From Hylemonella sp. (GTDB taxonomy: Bacteria > Pseudomonadota > Gammaproteobacteria > Burkholderiales > Burkholderiaceae_C), in assembly GCA_030695415.1 (NCBI GenBank), contig JAUYQZ010000030.1:62001-126000 (forward strand): DNA of 64,000 nucleotides. The letters are read 5' to 3'. The notes under the pieces were generated by a model that ran no database searches, was not told where the DNA came from, and saw only the letters and a list, made by a program, of their open reading frames with translations. Every line of letters begins with the position of its first letter. Position 1 is the first letter of the stretch. This document shows positions 17,518 to 26,686 of this stretch, in pieces. Both the position numbers and the translations under genes were made by a program.

Positions 17518-18690
17518 ATGCTGAACCGCTCCCTGCCCCTGCTGCTCTGCACCCTGCTGCTGGTCTCCTGCAGTGAGGCCCCAGCCCCTCAGGCCGAGGC
17601 GCCCGCCCCGATCGTGCAGGGTCAGCAGCTGCGCTTTACCGCCGGCCACCCGCAGCTGAAACTGCTGCCGGTCACGGCCGCTACGGCGGCCCTGCCGATC
17701 ACCGTCGAGCTACCTGCCAAGCTGGTCTGGAACGAGGAGCGCACGCAACGCATCTACCCGTCCTTCGCCGGCCGCGTCATGACCATCAGGGCCGATGTCG
17801 GCCAGCGTGTGTCGGCCGGCGCGCCGCTGGCCGTGCTGGCCTCGCCGGACTTCGGCCAGGCCCAGAGCGATACCGCGCGTGCCGAGGCCGACGCCCGCCT
17901 GGCCACGCAGGCCCTGCAACGCCAGCGCGAGCTGTTCGACGCCGGCATCGTCGCGCGCAAGGAACTGGAACAGGCCGAGGCCGAGCAGCAGCGCACCCGC
18001 GCCGAAGTCGACCGCGCACAGGCCCGTACCCGCCTGTATGGCGGCAGCAGCAGCATCAACCAGCAACTGGTGCTCAGCGCGAGCCTGGCCGGCATCGTGG
18101 TCGAGCGCAATCTCAACCCGGGCCAGGAGCTGCGCCCCGAATTCAGCGGCCCGGGCGTCCCGGCATTGTTCGTGGTGACCGACCCGGCCTCGCTGTGGCT
18201 GCAGATCGATGCCCGCGAGACCGAAATCGGTGTGGCGCGCCCGGGTCAGCGCTTCAAGCTGCGTGTGCCGGCCTTGCCGGGCCAGGAGTTCGAGGGCCGC
18301 ATCGTCACCAGCTCGGACTTCATCGACCCCTTGACGCGCACCATCAAGATCCGCGCCAGCGTGGCCAACCCCAAGCGCCTGCTCAAGGCCGAGATGCTGG
18401 CCACGGCCGTTTTCGAACGCCGCTTCGAGCAGGGCCTGGTCGTGCCGGCCAGTGCGGTGCTGTTGCAGGGCTCGCAACACCGCGTCTTCGTGCAGACCCA
18501 GCCCGGCACCTTCGAGCCGCGCCGGGTGGAACTGAGCTACGAGGGCGCCCGGGAAGTCGTGATCACCAGCGGCCTGCAGGCCGGCGAACAGGTGGTGACG
18601 GACAATGCGCTGCTGCTGGCGCGCCAGTTCCGCCTGGCCGAAACCGAGGCCAGACCCGCCGCCGCTGAGGCCGGGGCGGCACGTCCATGA
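17518..18690 (+). CDS. RND efflux periplasmic adaptor (membrane fusion lipoprotein, CzcB-like)
   Basis: 390 residues. The lipobox LLVSC gives a lipidated C18. The order is a barrel-sandwich hybrid with VMTIRADVGQRVSAGAPLAV, a long hairpin (about 120-170, Glu/Arg/Gln-rich), the returning half LAGIVVERNLNPGQEL, then beta-barrel and membrane-proximal domains (SQHRVFVQTQPGTFEPRRVE). It bridges the TolC channel and the RND pump. There is no N-terminal His- or Met-rich metal-binding extension of the kind seen in some CusB/CzcB proteins. Its stop overlaps the pump gene by 4 bp (ATGA). Confidence 0.9.
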   Translation: MLNRSLPLLLCTLLLVSCSEAPAPQAEAPAPIVQGQQLRFTAGHPQLKLLPVTAATAALPITVELPAKLVWNEERTQRIYPSFAGRVMTIRADVGQRVSAGAPLAVLASPDFGQAQSDTARAEADARLATQALQRQRELFDAGIVARKELEQAEAEQQRTRAEVDRAQARTRLYGGSSSINQQLVLSASLAGIVVERNLNPGQELRPEFSGPGVPALFVVTDPASLWLQIDARETEIGVARPGQRFKLRVPALPGQEFEGRIVTSSDFIDPLTRTIKIRASVANPKRLLKAEMLATAVFERRFEQGLVVPASAVLLQGSQHRVFVQTQPGTFEPRRVELSYEGAREVVITSGLQAGEQVVTDNALLLARQFRLAETEARPAAAEAGAARP

Positions 18691-21600
18691 AGCGCCTCAT
18701 CCACTATGCGGTGCATCAGCCGCTGTTCATCGTGCTGGGCACGCTCCTGTTCGTGATGGCCGGCGTGTTCGCCTTCAAGAACCTCTCGGTCGAGGCCTTT
18801 CCCGACGTCACGGACACCCAGGTCACGGTGATCGCGCTGTTTCCCGGGCGCGCTGCCGAAGAGGTGGAAAAACAGGTCACGCTGCCGATCGAGATGGCGC
18901 TGTCGGGCCTGCCCAACTCCATTCGCGTCTTCTCGCACACCCAGTTCGGCCTGTCCTTCACCGTCGTGACCTATGACGACGCAGCCAAGGTGCTCGAGGT
19001 ACGTCAGCAGGTCAACGAGCGCCTGCGCGCCGTGGAGCTGCCAGCCGGCGTGGAGGCCAATATCGCACCCAACGCCACACCGGTGGGCGAGGTCATGCGC
19101 TACCGGCTGCGCGGCGACGGCAAATCCACCACCGAACTGCGCACCCTGCAGGACTGGGTGGTCGAGCGCTCGCTGCGCCAGGTGCCTGGCGTGGCGGACG
19201 TGGTGGCCATGGGCGGCTTCATCAAGCAGTACGAGGTGCAACCCGACCTGGACAAGCTTCGCGCCTACAAGCTGACCTTCCAGAACCTGCTGGACGCGCT
19301 GGAACGCGGCAACTCCAACGCCGGTGGCAGCTACGTGGCCCAGGGCGTGCAGCAGTACGCCATCCGCGGCATCGGCCTGCTGCGCTCGGCCGACGACATC
19401 GGCCGCATCGTGGTGGCCTCGCGCAACGGCACCCCCATCCTGATCCGCGACATCGCCCGGGTGCAGATCGGCGCCGTGCCGCGTCTGGGCACGGTGGGCC
19501 AGGACATGGACGACGACATCATCACCGGCATGGTGGTGATGCGCAAGGGCGAGAACGCCAGCGAGGTGCTCAAGGGCGTCAAGCAGAAGGTGGCCGAGCT
19601 CAACGAGCGCGGCCTGCCCCCGGGGGTGCAGATCGTGCCCTTCTACGACCGCTCCTGGCTCATGGGAAAGACCCTGTCCACGGTCTTCCGCAACCTGGTC
19701 GAGGGCGCGCTGCTGGTATCCCTGGTGCTCTACATCTTCCTGTCCAACCTGCGCGCCAGCCTGGCGGTGGTGGTGGTGATCCCGCTGGCGCTGCTGGCCA
19801 CCTTCATGGGCCTGAAGGTCCTGGGCGTGCCGGCCAACCTGCTGTCACTGGGCGCCATGGACTTCGGCATCATCGTCGACGGTGCCGTGATCGTGATCGA
19901 GAACATCATGCACCGGCTCGAGAAGGACAGCGAAAACATGTCCGAGAGCGAGCGGCGCCAGACCATCATCGACGCCACCACCGAGGTCGGGCGCCCCACC
20001 CTGTTCTCCATGCTCATCATCATCGCCGCGCATATCCCGATCTTCGCGCTGCAGCGTCATGAGGGTCGCATTTTCCAGCCCATGGCGCTGTCAGTCACCG
20101 CCGCCCTGATCGGCGCCCTGATCTTCTCGCTCACCCTGGTGCCCTTGCTGGCCTACTGGATGCTGCGCAGGAAGCTGCCGCACGGCGACAACCGCGTGAT
20201 CGCCACGGCCAAGCGCGTCTACGCGCCGGTGCTGGATTGGGCGCTGGCGCACCGGCGCAAGGTGGTGGCCATTGCCCTGGGCGCCTTCGTGCTCGGCATG
20301 GCGGCCGCCGCGCGCCTGGGCTCGGAATTCCTGCCCGAACTCAATGAGGGCACGATCTGGGTCAACCTGCGTCTGCCCGCCAGCGTGTCCAACGACGAAG
20401 CTGCGCGCATGCTGCGCAGCGCCCGCCAGGCCCTGCTTTCAGTTCCGGAAGTCCGCACCACGGTCTCCAAGGCCGGCCAGCCCGAGGATGGCACCGATCC
20501 CAAGACCATCAGCATGGCCGAGGTCTTCGTCGACATCAAGCCGCAGGAAGCGTGGCGCAAGGGCCTGACGAAGGAGCAACTGATCGACGAGATGGAACAG
20601 GCGATCACCGCCATTCCGGGCCTGGTGCCGGTGTTTTCGCAGCCGATCCGCGACAACGTGCTCGAATCGATCTCGCAGATCGACGGCCAGATCGTCATCA
20701 AGATCGCCGGCGACGACCTGGGCGAACTGCGCCAGACGGCCGAGGCCATCGAACGCGAGATCCGCCAGGTGGCCGGCGTCTACCGCGCCGAGATCGACCG
20801 CCTGGGCGAGCTGCCCCAGCTGCTGATCAACATCGACCGCGAGCGCGCGGCGCGCTACGGCCTCAACGTGAGCGACATCCAGGATGTCATCGAAGCCGCG
20901 CTGGCCGGCAAGGCCAGCACCAGCTTGTGGGAAGGCGAGCGGCGCTTTGCCGTCGCCGTGCGCCTGCCCGCGGAGCGTCGCAGCATCGCCACGCTGGGGG
21001 CCACGCCCATCCCCACGCCCGACGGCGGCTACACCACCCTGGGCAACGTGGCCGAGATCCGCGAGACCAGCGGGGCCATGAACATCGCGCGCGAGGCGGG
21101 TCGTCGCACCATGGCCATCGGCATCTTCATCCGCGACCGCGACATGGGCTCCGTGGTGAAGGACATGAAGGCGCGGGTGGCCGCCAACGTCACGGTGCCG
21201 GCGAACTACGCCGTCAACTGGTCGGGCGAGTTCGAGAACCAGGAGCGCGCGATGCAGCGGCTGTCCGTGGTGGTGCCGATCTCGCTGCTGCTGATCTTCG
21301 TGCTGCTGTTCGACGCCTTCAGCTCTTTCAAGAAGGCCGCGCTGATCCTGGTCAACGTGCCGCTGGCGCTGATCGGCGGTTTCATCGCGCTGTGGGCGTT
21401 CGACATCCCGCTCTCGGTATCGGCCGCCATCGGCTTCATCGCCCTGTCAGGTCAGGCCGTGCTCAATGGCGTGGTGATGCTCTCGGTGTTCCAGCAGTTG
21501 CGCAACTCCGGCCGCTCCGTGATGGATGCCGCGCGCATCGGCTCCCTGCAACGCCTGCGCACGGTGCTCATGACGGCCATGCTGGCGGCGCTGGGCCTGC

Positions 21601-21761
21601 TCCCCATGGCGCTGTCGAGTGACATCGGCTCGGAGACCCAGCGTCCGCTGGCCATCGTGGTGATCGGCGGCCTGGTGACGGCCACCCTGCTCACGCTGGT
21701 GGTTCTGCCCGTGCTCTACGTGGCCTGGTTCTCTGGCAAGCGCCTGGCCGACGAGGTCTGA
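18687..21761 (+). CDS. Heavy-metal efflux RND pump, CzcA/CusA family
   Basis: 1024 residues with the RND layout: TM1 after MKRLIHYAVHQPLFIVLGTL, a large periplasmic loop, TM2-6, TM7 near 530, a second loop and TM8-12. The proton-relay motif in TM4 reads DFGIIVDGAVIVIEN, giving D392, D398 and E405, the Asp-Asp-Glu set of CzcA-type pumps. CusA-type Cu(I)/Ag(I) pumps have a different motif here. Divalent cations such as Zn, Co, Cd or Ni are therefore more likely substrates than Cu(I). Conserved GRAAEEVEKQVTLPIE and PVGEVMRYRL are also present. It completes the TolC-adaptor-pump operon controlled presumably by the divergent two-component system. Confidence 0.93.
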   Translation: MKRLIHYAVHQPLFIVLGTLLFVMAGVFAFKNLSVEAFPDVTDTQVTVIALFPGRAAEEVEKQVTLPIEMALSGLPNSIRVFSHTQFGLSFTVVTYDDAAKVLEVRQQVNERLRAVELPAGVEANIAPNATPVGEVMRYRLRGDGKSTTELRTLQDWVVERSLRQVPGVADVVAMGGFIKQYEVQPDLDKLRAYKLTFQNLLDALERGNSNAGGSYVAQGVQQYAIRGIGLLRSADDIGRIVVASRNGTPILIRDIARVQIGAVPRLGTVGQDMDDDIITGMVVMRKGENASEVLKGVKQKVAELNERGLPPGVQIVPFYDRSWLMGKTLSTVFRNLVEGALLVSLVLYIFLSNLRASLAVVVVIPLALLATFMGLKVLGVPANLLSLGAMDFGIIVDGAVIVIENIMHRLEKDSENMSESERRQTIIDATTEVGRPTLFSMLIIIAAHIPIFALQRHEGRIFQPMALSVTAALIGALIFSLTLVPLLAYWMLRRKLPHGDNRVIATAKRVYAPVLDWALAHRRKVVAIALGAFVLGMAAAARLGSEFLPELNEGTIWVNLRLPASVSNDEAARMLRSARQALLSVPEVRTTVSKAGQPEDGTDPKTISMAEVFVDIKPQEAWRKGLTKEQLIDEMEQAITAIPGLVPVFSQPIRDNVLESISQIDGQIVIKIAGDDLGELRQTAEAIEREIRQVAGVYRAEIDRLGELPQLLINIDRERAARYGLNVSDIQDVIEAALAGKASTSLWEGERRFAVAVRLPAERRSIATLGATPIPTPDGGYTTLGNVAEIRETSGAMNIAREAGRRTMAIGIFIRDRDMGSVVKDMKARVAANVTVPANYAVNWSGEFENQERAMQRLSVVVPISLLLIFVLLFDAFSSFKKAALILVNVPLALIGGFIALWAFDIPLSVSAAIGFIALSGQAVLNGVVMLSVFQQLRNSGRSVMDAARIGSLQRLRTVLMTAMLAALGLLPMALSSDIGSETQRPLAIVVIGGLVTATLLTLVVLPVLYVAWFSGKRLADEV

Positions 21762-21773
21762 CCCCGGCTCAGG

Positions 21774-21803
21774 GGGCGCCGACTCCGATCGGTGCCGGCG
21801 CCC
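21774..21803. terminator. Hairpin between convergent RND-pump and copA genes
   Basis: GGGCGCC (21774-21780) and GGCGCCC (21797-21803) form a perfect seven-base stem around a 16-base loop containing the small palindrome CCGATCGG. It sits between the stop codons of two convergent genes, where bidirectional termination is expected. Neither side has a clear T-run, so it may work with other factors. Confidence 0.4.
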
Positions 21804-21836
21804 TTGCCCAAGTGAAAGCCCTGGAAGCCGGGCGAC

Positions 21837-24056
21837 TCATCGCCGTGGCCTCCAGCGACGCAGCAGCAAGGCGTTGCTCATCACGCTCACCGAGCTCATC
21901 GCCATGGCCGCACCCGCGATCACCGGGCTCAGGAAGCCCAGCGCTGCCAGGGGAATCCCGGCCACGTTGTAGATGAAGGCCCAGAACAGGTTCTGCCGGA
22001 TCTTGGCCACCGTGCGGTCAGATACTTCAAGGGCTGCCGCCACCAGTTGCGGGTCACCCCGCATCAGCGTGATGCCCGCTGCGTGCATGGCCACGTCGGT
22101 GCCGTTGCCCATCGCCATGCCGACGTCCGCTGCGGCCAGCGCCGGCGCGTCGTTCACACCGTCACCCACCATGGCCACGGTGTGCCCGCCCTCCTTGAGC
22201 TTGACCACCATCGCCGCCTTGTCGCCTGGCAGCACCTCGGCAAGGACCTCACCCTCCTCCGGGCGCAGGCCCAGCCGGCGAGCCATGGCCTCGGCCGCGC
22301 CGCGGTTGTCACCCGAGATCATCACGGTGCGGATGCCGCGCGCGCGCAAGGTGGCCAGCGCCTCCTTCGCACCGGGCTTGGGTTCGTCGCCGAAGGCCAG
22401 CAAGGCGCGCAGCGTCAGGCCCTGCGTGGTGCGCTCGACCATGGCCGAGACGGTAGCGCCCTGGGCCTGCAGCGCGGTGGCGCGCTCCTGGAGCGCGCCC
22501 AGGCCGACACCGAGCTCTTCCATCCAGCGCAGGCTGCCGATCAGGTAACTGTTCACGCCTACCTCGCCCTCGCTGCCGCGGCCAGGCACGGCGCGCAGGT
22601 TGTCCGGCGCCTCCACGGCCAGCTGGCGGGCCTGTGCGGCCTGCACCACGGCACGTGCGAGCGGGTGTTCGCTGCCGCTTTGAAGGCTGGCCGCCACCGT
22701 CAGCAAACGCTGCTCATCGTTGCCCGGCAACACCTCGAACGCGGTCAGACGCGGCTGGCCGACGGTGAGCGTGCCGGTCTTGTCGAACGCCACGGTATCG
22801 ACCTTGTGCGCGAGCTCCAGGGCCAGCGCGTCCTTGATCAGGATGCCGTGCTTGGCAGCCACCCCCGTGCCGGCCATGATCGCCGCTGGCGTGGCCAGGC
22901 CCAATGCACAGGGACAGGCGATCACCAGCACCGCCACCGCATGGATGATGGCCGACTCGCCCGACGCGCCGAGCCACAACCAGCCCAGCAGGGTCAGGAC
23001 CGCGATCACCAGGACCACCGGCACGAACACCGCCGACACCTTGTCGACCAGGCGCTGGATGGGCGCCTTGGCCGCCTGCGCATCCTCCACCAGGCGGATG
23101 ATGTGCGCGAGCACGGTCTCGCTGCCGACGGCGCCGACCTGCAACACCACGCGGCCCTCGCCATTGATGGAGCCCCCGGTCAGCTTGGCGCCAGCGTCCT
23201 TGGCGACCGGCAGGGGCTCGCCGGTCAGCATGGACTCGTCCACCTGCGTGTGGCCCTCCAGCAGCGTGCCGTCCACCGGAAAGCGCTCTCCGGGGCGCAC
23301 CACCAGCCGGTCACCCACCAGCACCTCACCCACCGGCACGTCGACCTCGCCCTCCAGCCCGATCAGGTGAGCGATGTCTGGCCGCAAGGCGTGCAGTGAG
23401 CGGATGGCTGCAGTGGTCTGGCGTTTGGCCCGGGCCTCAAGCCACTTGCCCAGCAGCACGAGCGTGACCACCACGGCCGACGCCTCGAAGTACAGGTGCG
23501 CCATGGTGCCCGGCTCGGCCGTCAGCCACAACCAGACCGACAGGGTCCAACCCGAGGTGGTGCCAATGGCCACCAGCAGGTCCATATTGCCGCTCAGCGC
23601 CTTGAGGGCAAACCAGCCCGCCTTGTAGAAGCGTGCCCCGAGAATGAACTGCACGGGCGTGGCGAGCGCGAACTGCACCCAGGCCGGCAGCATCCAGTGG
23701 AAACCCGCCAGGTCACCCAGCATGGGCACGACCAAGGGGAAGGACAGCATCAGCCCGACAGCCACCGGGGCAAAACCGGCCCAGGGCGAAGCGTCTTCTT
23801 CCTGCTCCAGCGCATCGGCGGCACGCGGCGCGTAGCCGGCATCGCGCACGGCGCGACGCAGCCGCGCCTCGATCTGTTCCGAAGGCTCGAAGCTCACGCG
23901 CGCCGACTCGGTGGCAAGGTTGACGGCGGCGTCGGTCACGCCGGGCACCTTCCTCAGGGCCTTTTCCACCCGGCTCACGCAGGAGGCGCAGGTCATGCCG
24001 CCGATGCCGAGATCAAGCGTGGCCGGGGCGGCCGCGGTGGTCGTTGAAGTATTCAT
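21837..24056 (-). CDS. copA: Copper-exporting P-type ATPase
   Basis: 739 residues from the ATG at 24056. One N-terminal heavy-metal-associated domain has GMTCASC (C23, C26). The Cu(I) channel signature CPC is at 381-383, the phosphorylated aspartate is D425 in [12 protein letters not shown] is in LTGEPLPV, and the hinge is [10 protein letters not shown]. The last helices carry the YN and MxxSS residues of Cu(I) pumps ([19 protein letters not shown]). It exports cytoplasmic Cu(I) to the periplasm. Transcription should be CueR-controlled from the operator at 24064-24094, divergent from copZ-cueR. Confidence 0.95.
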   Translation of the reverse strand: MNTSTTTAAAPATLDLGIGGMTCASCVSRVEKALRKVPGVTDAAVNLATESARVSFEPSEQIEARLRRAVRDAGYAPRAADALEQEEDASPWAGFAPVAVGLMLSFPLVVPMLGDLAGFHWMLPAWVQFALATPVQFILGARFYKAGWFALKALSGNMDLLVAIGTTSGWTLSVWLWLTAEPGTMAHLYFEASAVVVTLVLLGKWLEARAKRQTTAAIRSLHALRPDIAHLIGLEGEVDVPVGEVLVGDRLVVRPGERFPVDGTLLEGHTQVDESMLTGEPLPVAKDAGAKLTGGSINGEGRVVLQVGAVGSETVLAHIIRLVEDAQAAKAPIQRLVDKVSAVFVPVVLVIAVLTLLGWLWLGASGESAIIHAVAVLVIACPCALGLATPAAIMAGTGVAAKHGILIKDALALELAHKVDTVAFDKTGTLTVGQPRLTAFEVLPGNDEQRLLTVAASLQSGSEHPLARAVVQAAQARQLAVEAPDNLRAVPGRGSEGEVGVNSYLIGSLRWMEELGVGLGALQERATALQAQGATVSAMVERTTQGLTLRALLAFGDEPKPGAKEALATLRARGIRTVMISGDNRGAAEAMARRLGLRPEEGEVLAEVLPGDKAAMVVKLKEGGHTVAMVGDGVNDAPALAAADVGMAMGNGTDVAMHAAGITLMRGDPQLVAAALEVSDRTVAKIRQNLFWAFIYNVAGIPLAALGFLSPVIAGAAMAMSSVSVMSNALLLRRWRPRR

Positions 24057-24063
24057 GCGGCCA

Positions 24064-24094
24064 ATTCTGAACCTTCCCACGATGGCAGGGTCAA
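24064..24094 (-). promoter_or_regulatory. CueR-type promoter/operator of copA
   Basis: Minus-strand reading: -35 TTGACC (24094-24089), a 19-bp spacer (24088-24070) containing the ACCTTCC-type inverted repeat, and -10 CAGAAT (24069-24064). The overlong 19-bp spacer with a dyad between the boxes is the hallmark of MerR-family activation, in which CueR-Cu(I) distorts the DNA. The arrangement closely resembles the E. coli copA promoter. Seven bases separate the -10 box from the copA ATG. Confidence 0.85.
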
Positions 24095-24142
24095 ATCTCG
24101 CGGTAGATCAACCCTGCTGTCCAGAAGGTCGGAACGCCGGCC

Positions 24143-24173
24143 TTGACCTTCCCACCATGGGAGGGTTCAGGAT
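24143..24173 (+). promoter_or_regulatory. CueR-type promoter/operator of copZ-cueR
   Basis: -35 TTGACC (24143-24148), a 19-bp spacer holding the near-perfect dyad CCTTCCCACCATGGGAGGGT, and -10 CAGGAT (24168-24173). Only about 50 bp separate it from the divergent copA copy, and the two -35 boxes are identical. The copZ ATG lies 44 bp downstream. The arrangement implies autoregulation of cueR along with copper induction of copZ. Confidence 0.85.
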
Positions 24174-24216
24174 ATGCTTTCACGCCAACACAGCATTCAC
24201 CGAAAGGAAGGCTCCC

Positions 24217-24414
24217 ATGAACCAGAACTTCAACGTCAGCGGCATGACCTGCGGCCACTGCGAAAAAGCCGTAACGCGCGCCATCAAGCAGGTGGATCCC
24301 CAGGCCGAGGTCAAGATCGACCGCAGCAAGAACCTGGTCGAAGTGCAGTCGCAGCAAGCGCGCGAGGCCATCGCGAAGGCCATCGCCGACGAAGGCTACG
24401 CTGTCGGCGCCTGA
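24217..24414 (+). CDS. copZ: Copper chaperone CopZ (heavy-metal-associated domain)
   Basis: 65 residues from the ATG at 24217 with AAAGGAAG upstream. It is a single HMA domain with MTCGHC (C12, C15) and a DEGYAV ending, the size of CopZ/Atx1 proteins. It carries Cu(I) in the cytoplasm to CopA and probably to CueR. It is the first gene of the CueR-controlled unit, 3 bp before cueR. A longer in-frame reading upstream runs through the operator and is not credible. Confidence 0.92.
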   Translation: MNQNFNVSGMTCGHCEKAVTRAIKQVDPQAEVKIDRSKNLVEVQSQQAREAIAKAIADEGYAVGA

Positions 24415-24417
24415 GCC

Positions 24418-24834
24418 ATGCAGCAGATGCTCTGGCCGGTCAACATCGGCAGCGCGGCGGAACTCTCCGGCATCTCGGCCAAGATGGTGCGGCATTACGA
24501 GTCGCTGGGGCTGCTGCCGCGCGTGGCGCGCACTGACAGCGGCTACCGCCAGTACAGCGAGGCCGATGTGCACACCCTACGCTTCATCAAACGCTCGCGC
24601 GACCTGGGTTTTTCCATGGCCGAGATCGGCGAGCTGGTGACCTTGTGGCAGAACCGACGGCGCACCAGCGCCAGCGTCAAGCGCGTCGCACAAAAACACA
24701 TGGACGAGCTGGCCACGCGCATTGAGGCCATGCAATCCATGCAGCGCACGCTGCGCCAGTTGCTGCACCACTGCCATGGCGACGAGCGGCCGGACTGCCC
24801 CATCCTTGACGACCTGGCGAGCCAGGCCTGTTGA
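24418..24834 (+). CDS. cueR: MerR-family copper-responsive regulator CueR
   Basis: 138 residues. A MerR winged helix starts NIGSAAELSGISAKMVRHYE, followed by the dimerisation helix. The metal-binding loop is CHGDERPDC (C119, C127), with the same eight-residue spacing as the Cu(I)-binding pair of E. coli CueR. CHGDxRPDCPI is diagnostic for CueR rather than ZntR or PbrR. It activates the two promoters at 24064-24173. An ATG nine bases downstream is an alternative start. Confidence 0.93.
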   Translation: MQQMLWPVNIGSAAELSGISAKMVRHYESLGLLPRVARTDSGYRQYSEADVHTLRFIKRSRDLGFSMAEIGELVTLWQNRRRTSASVKRVAQKHMDELATRIEAMQSMQRTLRQLLHHCHGDERPDCPILDDLASQAC

Positions 24835-24887
24835 CGTCTTGGGGTCCGACGCCAATAATGAACCCAATCCACCACAGGAGTTGAAGC

Positions 24888-25091
24888 ATGAAAACCAATA
24901 TCGGCGGCATCGAACGCATCATCCGTGGCGTCGCGGGCATCGCGCTCGTCGCCCTGGCCGCCACCGGCACCGTGGGCTGGTGGGGCTGGCTGGGCGCCAT
25001 CCCGCTGGCCACCGGCCTGATCGGCTGGTGCCCGCCCTATGCCTTATTGGGCATCAACACCTGCTCCGTCAAGGACGCGCCCAAGGCCTGA
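24888..25091 (+). CDS. DUF2892 (YgaP-type) small membrane protein
   Basis: 67 residues with an AGGAG ribosome-binding site. It starts MKTNIGGIERIIRGVAGIAL, the recognisable DUF2892 opening, has two hydrophobic segments (about 14-27 and 30-47), and carries GWCPPYALLGINTCSVK with two cysteines. Family members are small inner-membrane proteins, sometimes fused to rhodanese domains, of unclear role. It follows cueR by 53 bp and could be read through from the copper promoter. Confidence 0.85.
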   Translation: MKTNIGGIERIIRGVAGIALVALAATGTVGWWGWLGAIPLATGLIGWCPPYALLGINTCSVKDAPKA

Positions 25092-25106
25092 AGACTGCAC
25101 GGCGGC

Positions 25107-25125
25107 GCGGGGATTCGGTCCCCGC
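25107..25125 (+). other. GC-rich hairpin after the DUF2892 gene
   Basis: GCGGGGA (25107-25113), loop TTCGG and TCCCCGC (25119-25125) make a perfect seven-base stem. No T-run follows, so this is either a weak terminator or an RNA-stability hairpin ahead of the pirin gene. Confidence 0.4.
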
Positions 25126-25193
25126 TACCATGCGCGCACAGCCCGGGCCAGCCCGGCCGGGCCGTCGTATCAACCGACAGGAACCCGCCGCCC

Positions 25194-26060
25194 ATGTCCG
25201 TCACCTCACCCCGCGCCGTAGAGCGCCTGATCACCGGCCAGCCCACGACCGATGGCGCGGGCGTCAAGCTGACGCGCGTGCTCACGCACGACCTGCAGCG
25301 CCGGCTTGACCCCTTCCTGATGCTGGACAACTTTGCCAGCGACGACCCGGACGATTACATCGCCGGCTTTCCCGACCATCCGCACCGCGGCTTCGAGACG
25401 GTGACCTACATGATTGCCGGCCGCATGCGCCACCGCGACAGCGCCGGCCACGAAGGCCTGCTGCAAAACGGCGGCGTGCAGTGGATGACGGCCGGCCGCG
25501 GCCTGATCCACAGCGAACTGCCGGAACAGCAGGAAGGCGTGATGGAAGGCTTCCAGCTCTGGCTCAACCTGCCGGGGCGCGACAAGATGTGCACCCCCTG
25601 GTACCGCGACATCCAGAGTGCCGAGATCCCCGAATTCACCACGCCCGAGGGCGTCAAGGTACGCGTGATCGCAGGCAGCAGCCACGACGTGGCCGGCGCC
25701 ATGGCCCGCCCGGCCGACGCGTACCCGACCGAGGCGCTCTATCTGGACCTGCAGTTTCCGCCCGGCGGCGCCCGCTTCCAGCAGCCACTGCCGGCGCAGC
25801 ACAACGCCTTCGTCTACACCTACCGTGGCAGTGTCCAGGTCGGCGAGACGGCGGTGCCGCGCCTGCGCATGGCGATCCTGGAGAACCAGGGCGATGGCGT
25901 GGCGCTGCAAGGCCAGCCTGGCGACGCGCCGGCGCGCGCCCTGCTGATCGCCGGCCGACCACTCCAGGAGCCGATCGCCCAGTACGGCCCCTTCGTCATG
26001 AACACGCGCGAAGAGCTGATGACAGCGGTCGAGGATTTCCAGAACGGACGCCTGGCCTGA
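25194..26060 (+). CDS. Pirin-family protein
   Basis: 288 residues. The N-terminal cupin has the pirin signature: DPFLMLDNFASDDPDDYIAG, then HPHRGFETVTYMI (metal-binding histidines) and QWMTAGRGLIHSE (further His and Glu). The C-terminal half holds the second cupin. Bacterial pirins are iron-binding proteins; some are quercetin dioxygenases and others act as redox or metabolic regulators. The substrate cannot be told from sequence. An AGGAA-like site precedes the ATG. It is probably monocistronic. Confidence 0.93.
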   Translation: MSVTSPRAVERLITGQPTTDGAGVKLTRVLTHDLQRRLDPFLMLDNFASDDPDDYIAGFPDHPHRGFETVTYMIAGRMRHRDSAGHEGLLQNGGVQWMTAGRGLIHSELPEQQEGVMEGFQLWLNLPGRDKMCTPWYRDIQSAEIPEFTTPEGVKVRVIAGSSHDVAGAMARPADAYPTEALYLDLQFPPGGARFQQPLPAQHNAFVYTYRGSVQVGETAVPRLRMAILENQGDGVALQGQPGDAPARALLIAGRPLQEPIAQYGPFVMNTREELMTAVEDFQNGRLA

Positions 26061-26185
26061 GGCAGCGCCCAAAGCTGCCCGGCTTTACACGCGCGACGCA
26101 GACCCTCATTCCCGCGATACACAAGCCGCTCAGACTGCATGCACCCTGTTACTTCACAACAGGTCAGATCTGAAAGGATGAGGAT

Positions 26186-26674
26186 ATGAAAGTCAACTTC
26201 AAACCCGTCATGCTGGCCGCCGTGCTGGCCACTTCCGCCTTCGCCGCCCTGTCGCAGTCCGGCCCTGGCCCTGCCGCCGGCCCCGGCGCGGCCCACGGCA
26301 TGCACCAGCCGGAGGGCAACCGTCACGCCCACGGACAGGAACGCATGAAAGAGCACATGGCCAAGCGTGCCGCCGACCTCAAGGCCAGTCTCAAGCTGAG
26401 TGCCGAACAGGAAAGCAACTGGAACGCCTTTGTCGCCGCCATGAAGCCGCCAGCCCACGCCTCCAGGCCCACCCGCGAAGACATGGCCAAGCTCGGCACC
26501 CTCGAACGTCTGGACAAGATGAACGCGCTGCGCAAGCAGCGGGATGCTGCCTTCGAACAACGCGACGCTGCCACGCGGGCTTTTTACGGCTCCCTGAGCG
26601 CCGAGCAGAAGAAGGTGTTCGATGAGGGCACGGCCCGGATGCACCGCCAAGGGCACCCTCGTGGGCACGGTTAA
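26186..26674 (+). CDS. Spy/CpxP-like periplasmic protein (LTxxQ motif)
   Basis: 162 residues with GGATGAGGAT before the ATG. A signal peptide (ending AFAALSQ) is followed by a His/Pro/Gly-rich linker and a helical region with two degenerate LTxxQ motifs, LKLSAEQESNWNAF and GSLSAEQKKVFDEG. These define the Spy/CpxP family of envelope-stress chaperones and metal-responsive proteins. Histidines and methionines are frequent (for example HGMHQPEGNRHAHGQERM), so metal binding is possible. The next gene starts 12 bp downstream. Confidence 0.8.
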   Translation: MKVNFKPVMLAAVLATSAFAALSQSGPGPAAGPGAAHGMHQPEGNRHAHGQERMKEHMAKRAADLKASLKLSAEQESNWNAFVAAMKPPAHASRPTREDMAKLGTLERLDKMNALRKQRDAAFEQRDAATRAFYGSLSAEQKKVFDEGTARMHRQGHPRGHG

Positions 26675-26686
26675 TATCGGGGCCTG

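Noticed and set aside
22047..23399. 450-residue plus-strand frame opposite copA
   Set aside because: The His/Gln-rich composition is typical of antisense shadows of GC-rich genes; copA on the other strand has all P-type ATPase motifs.
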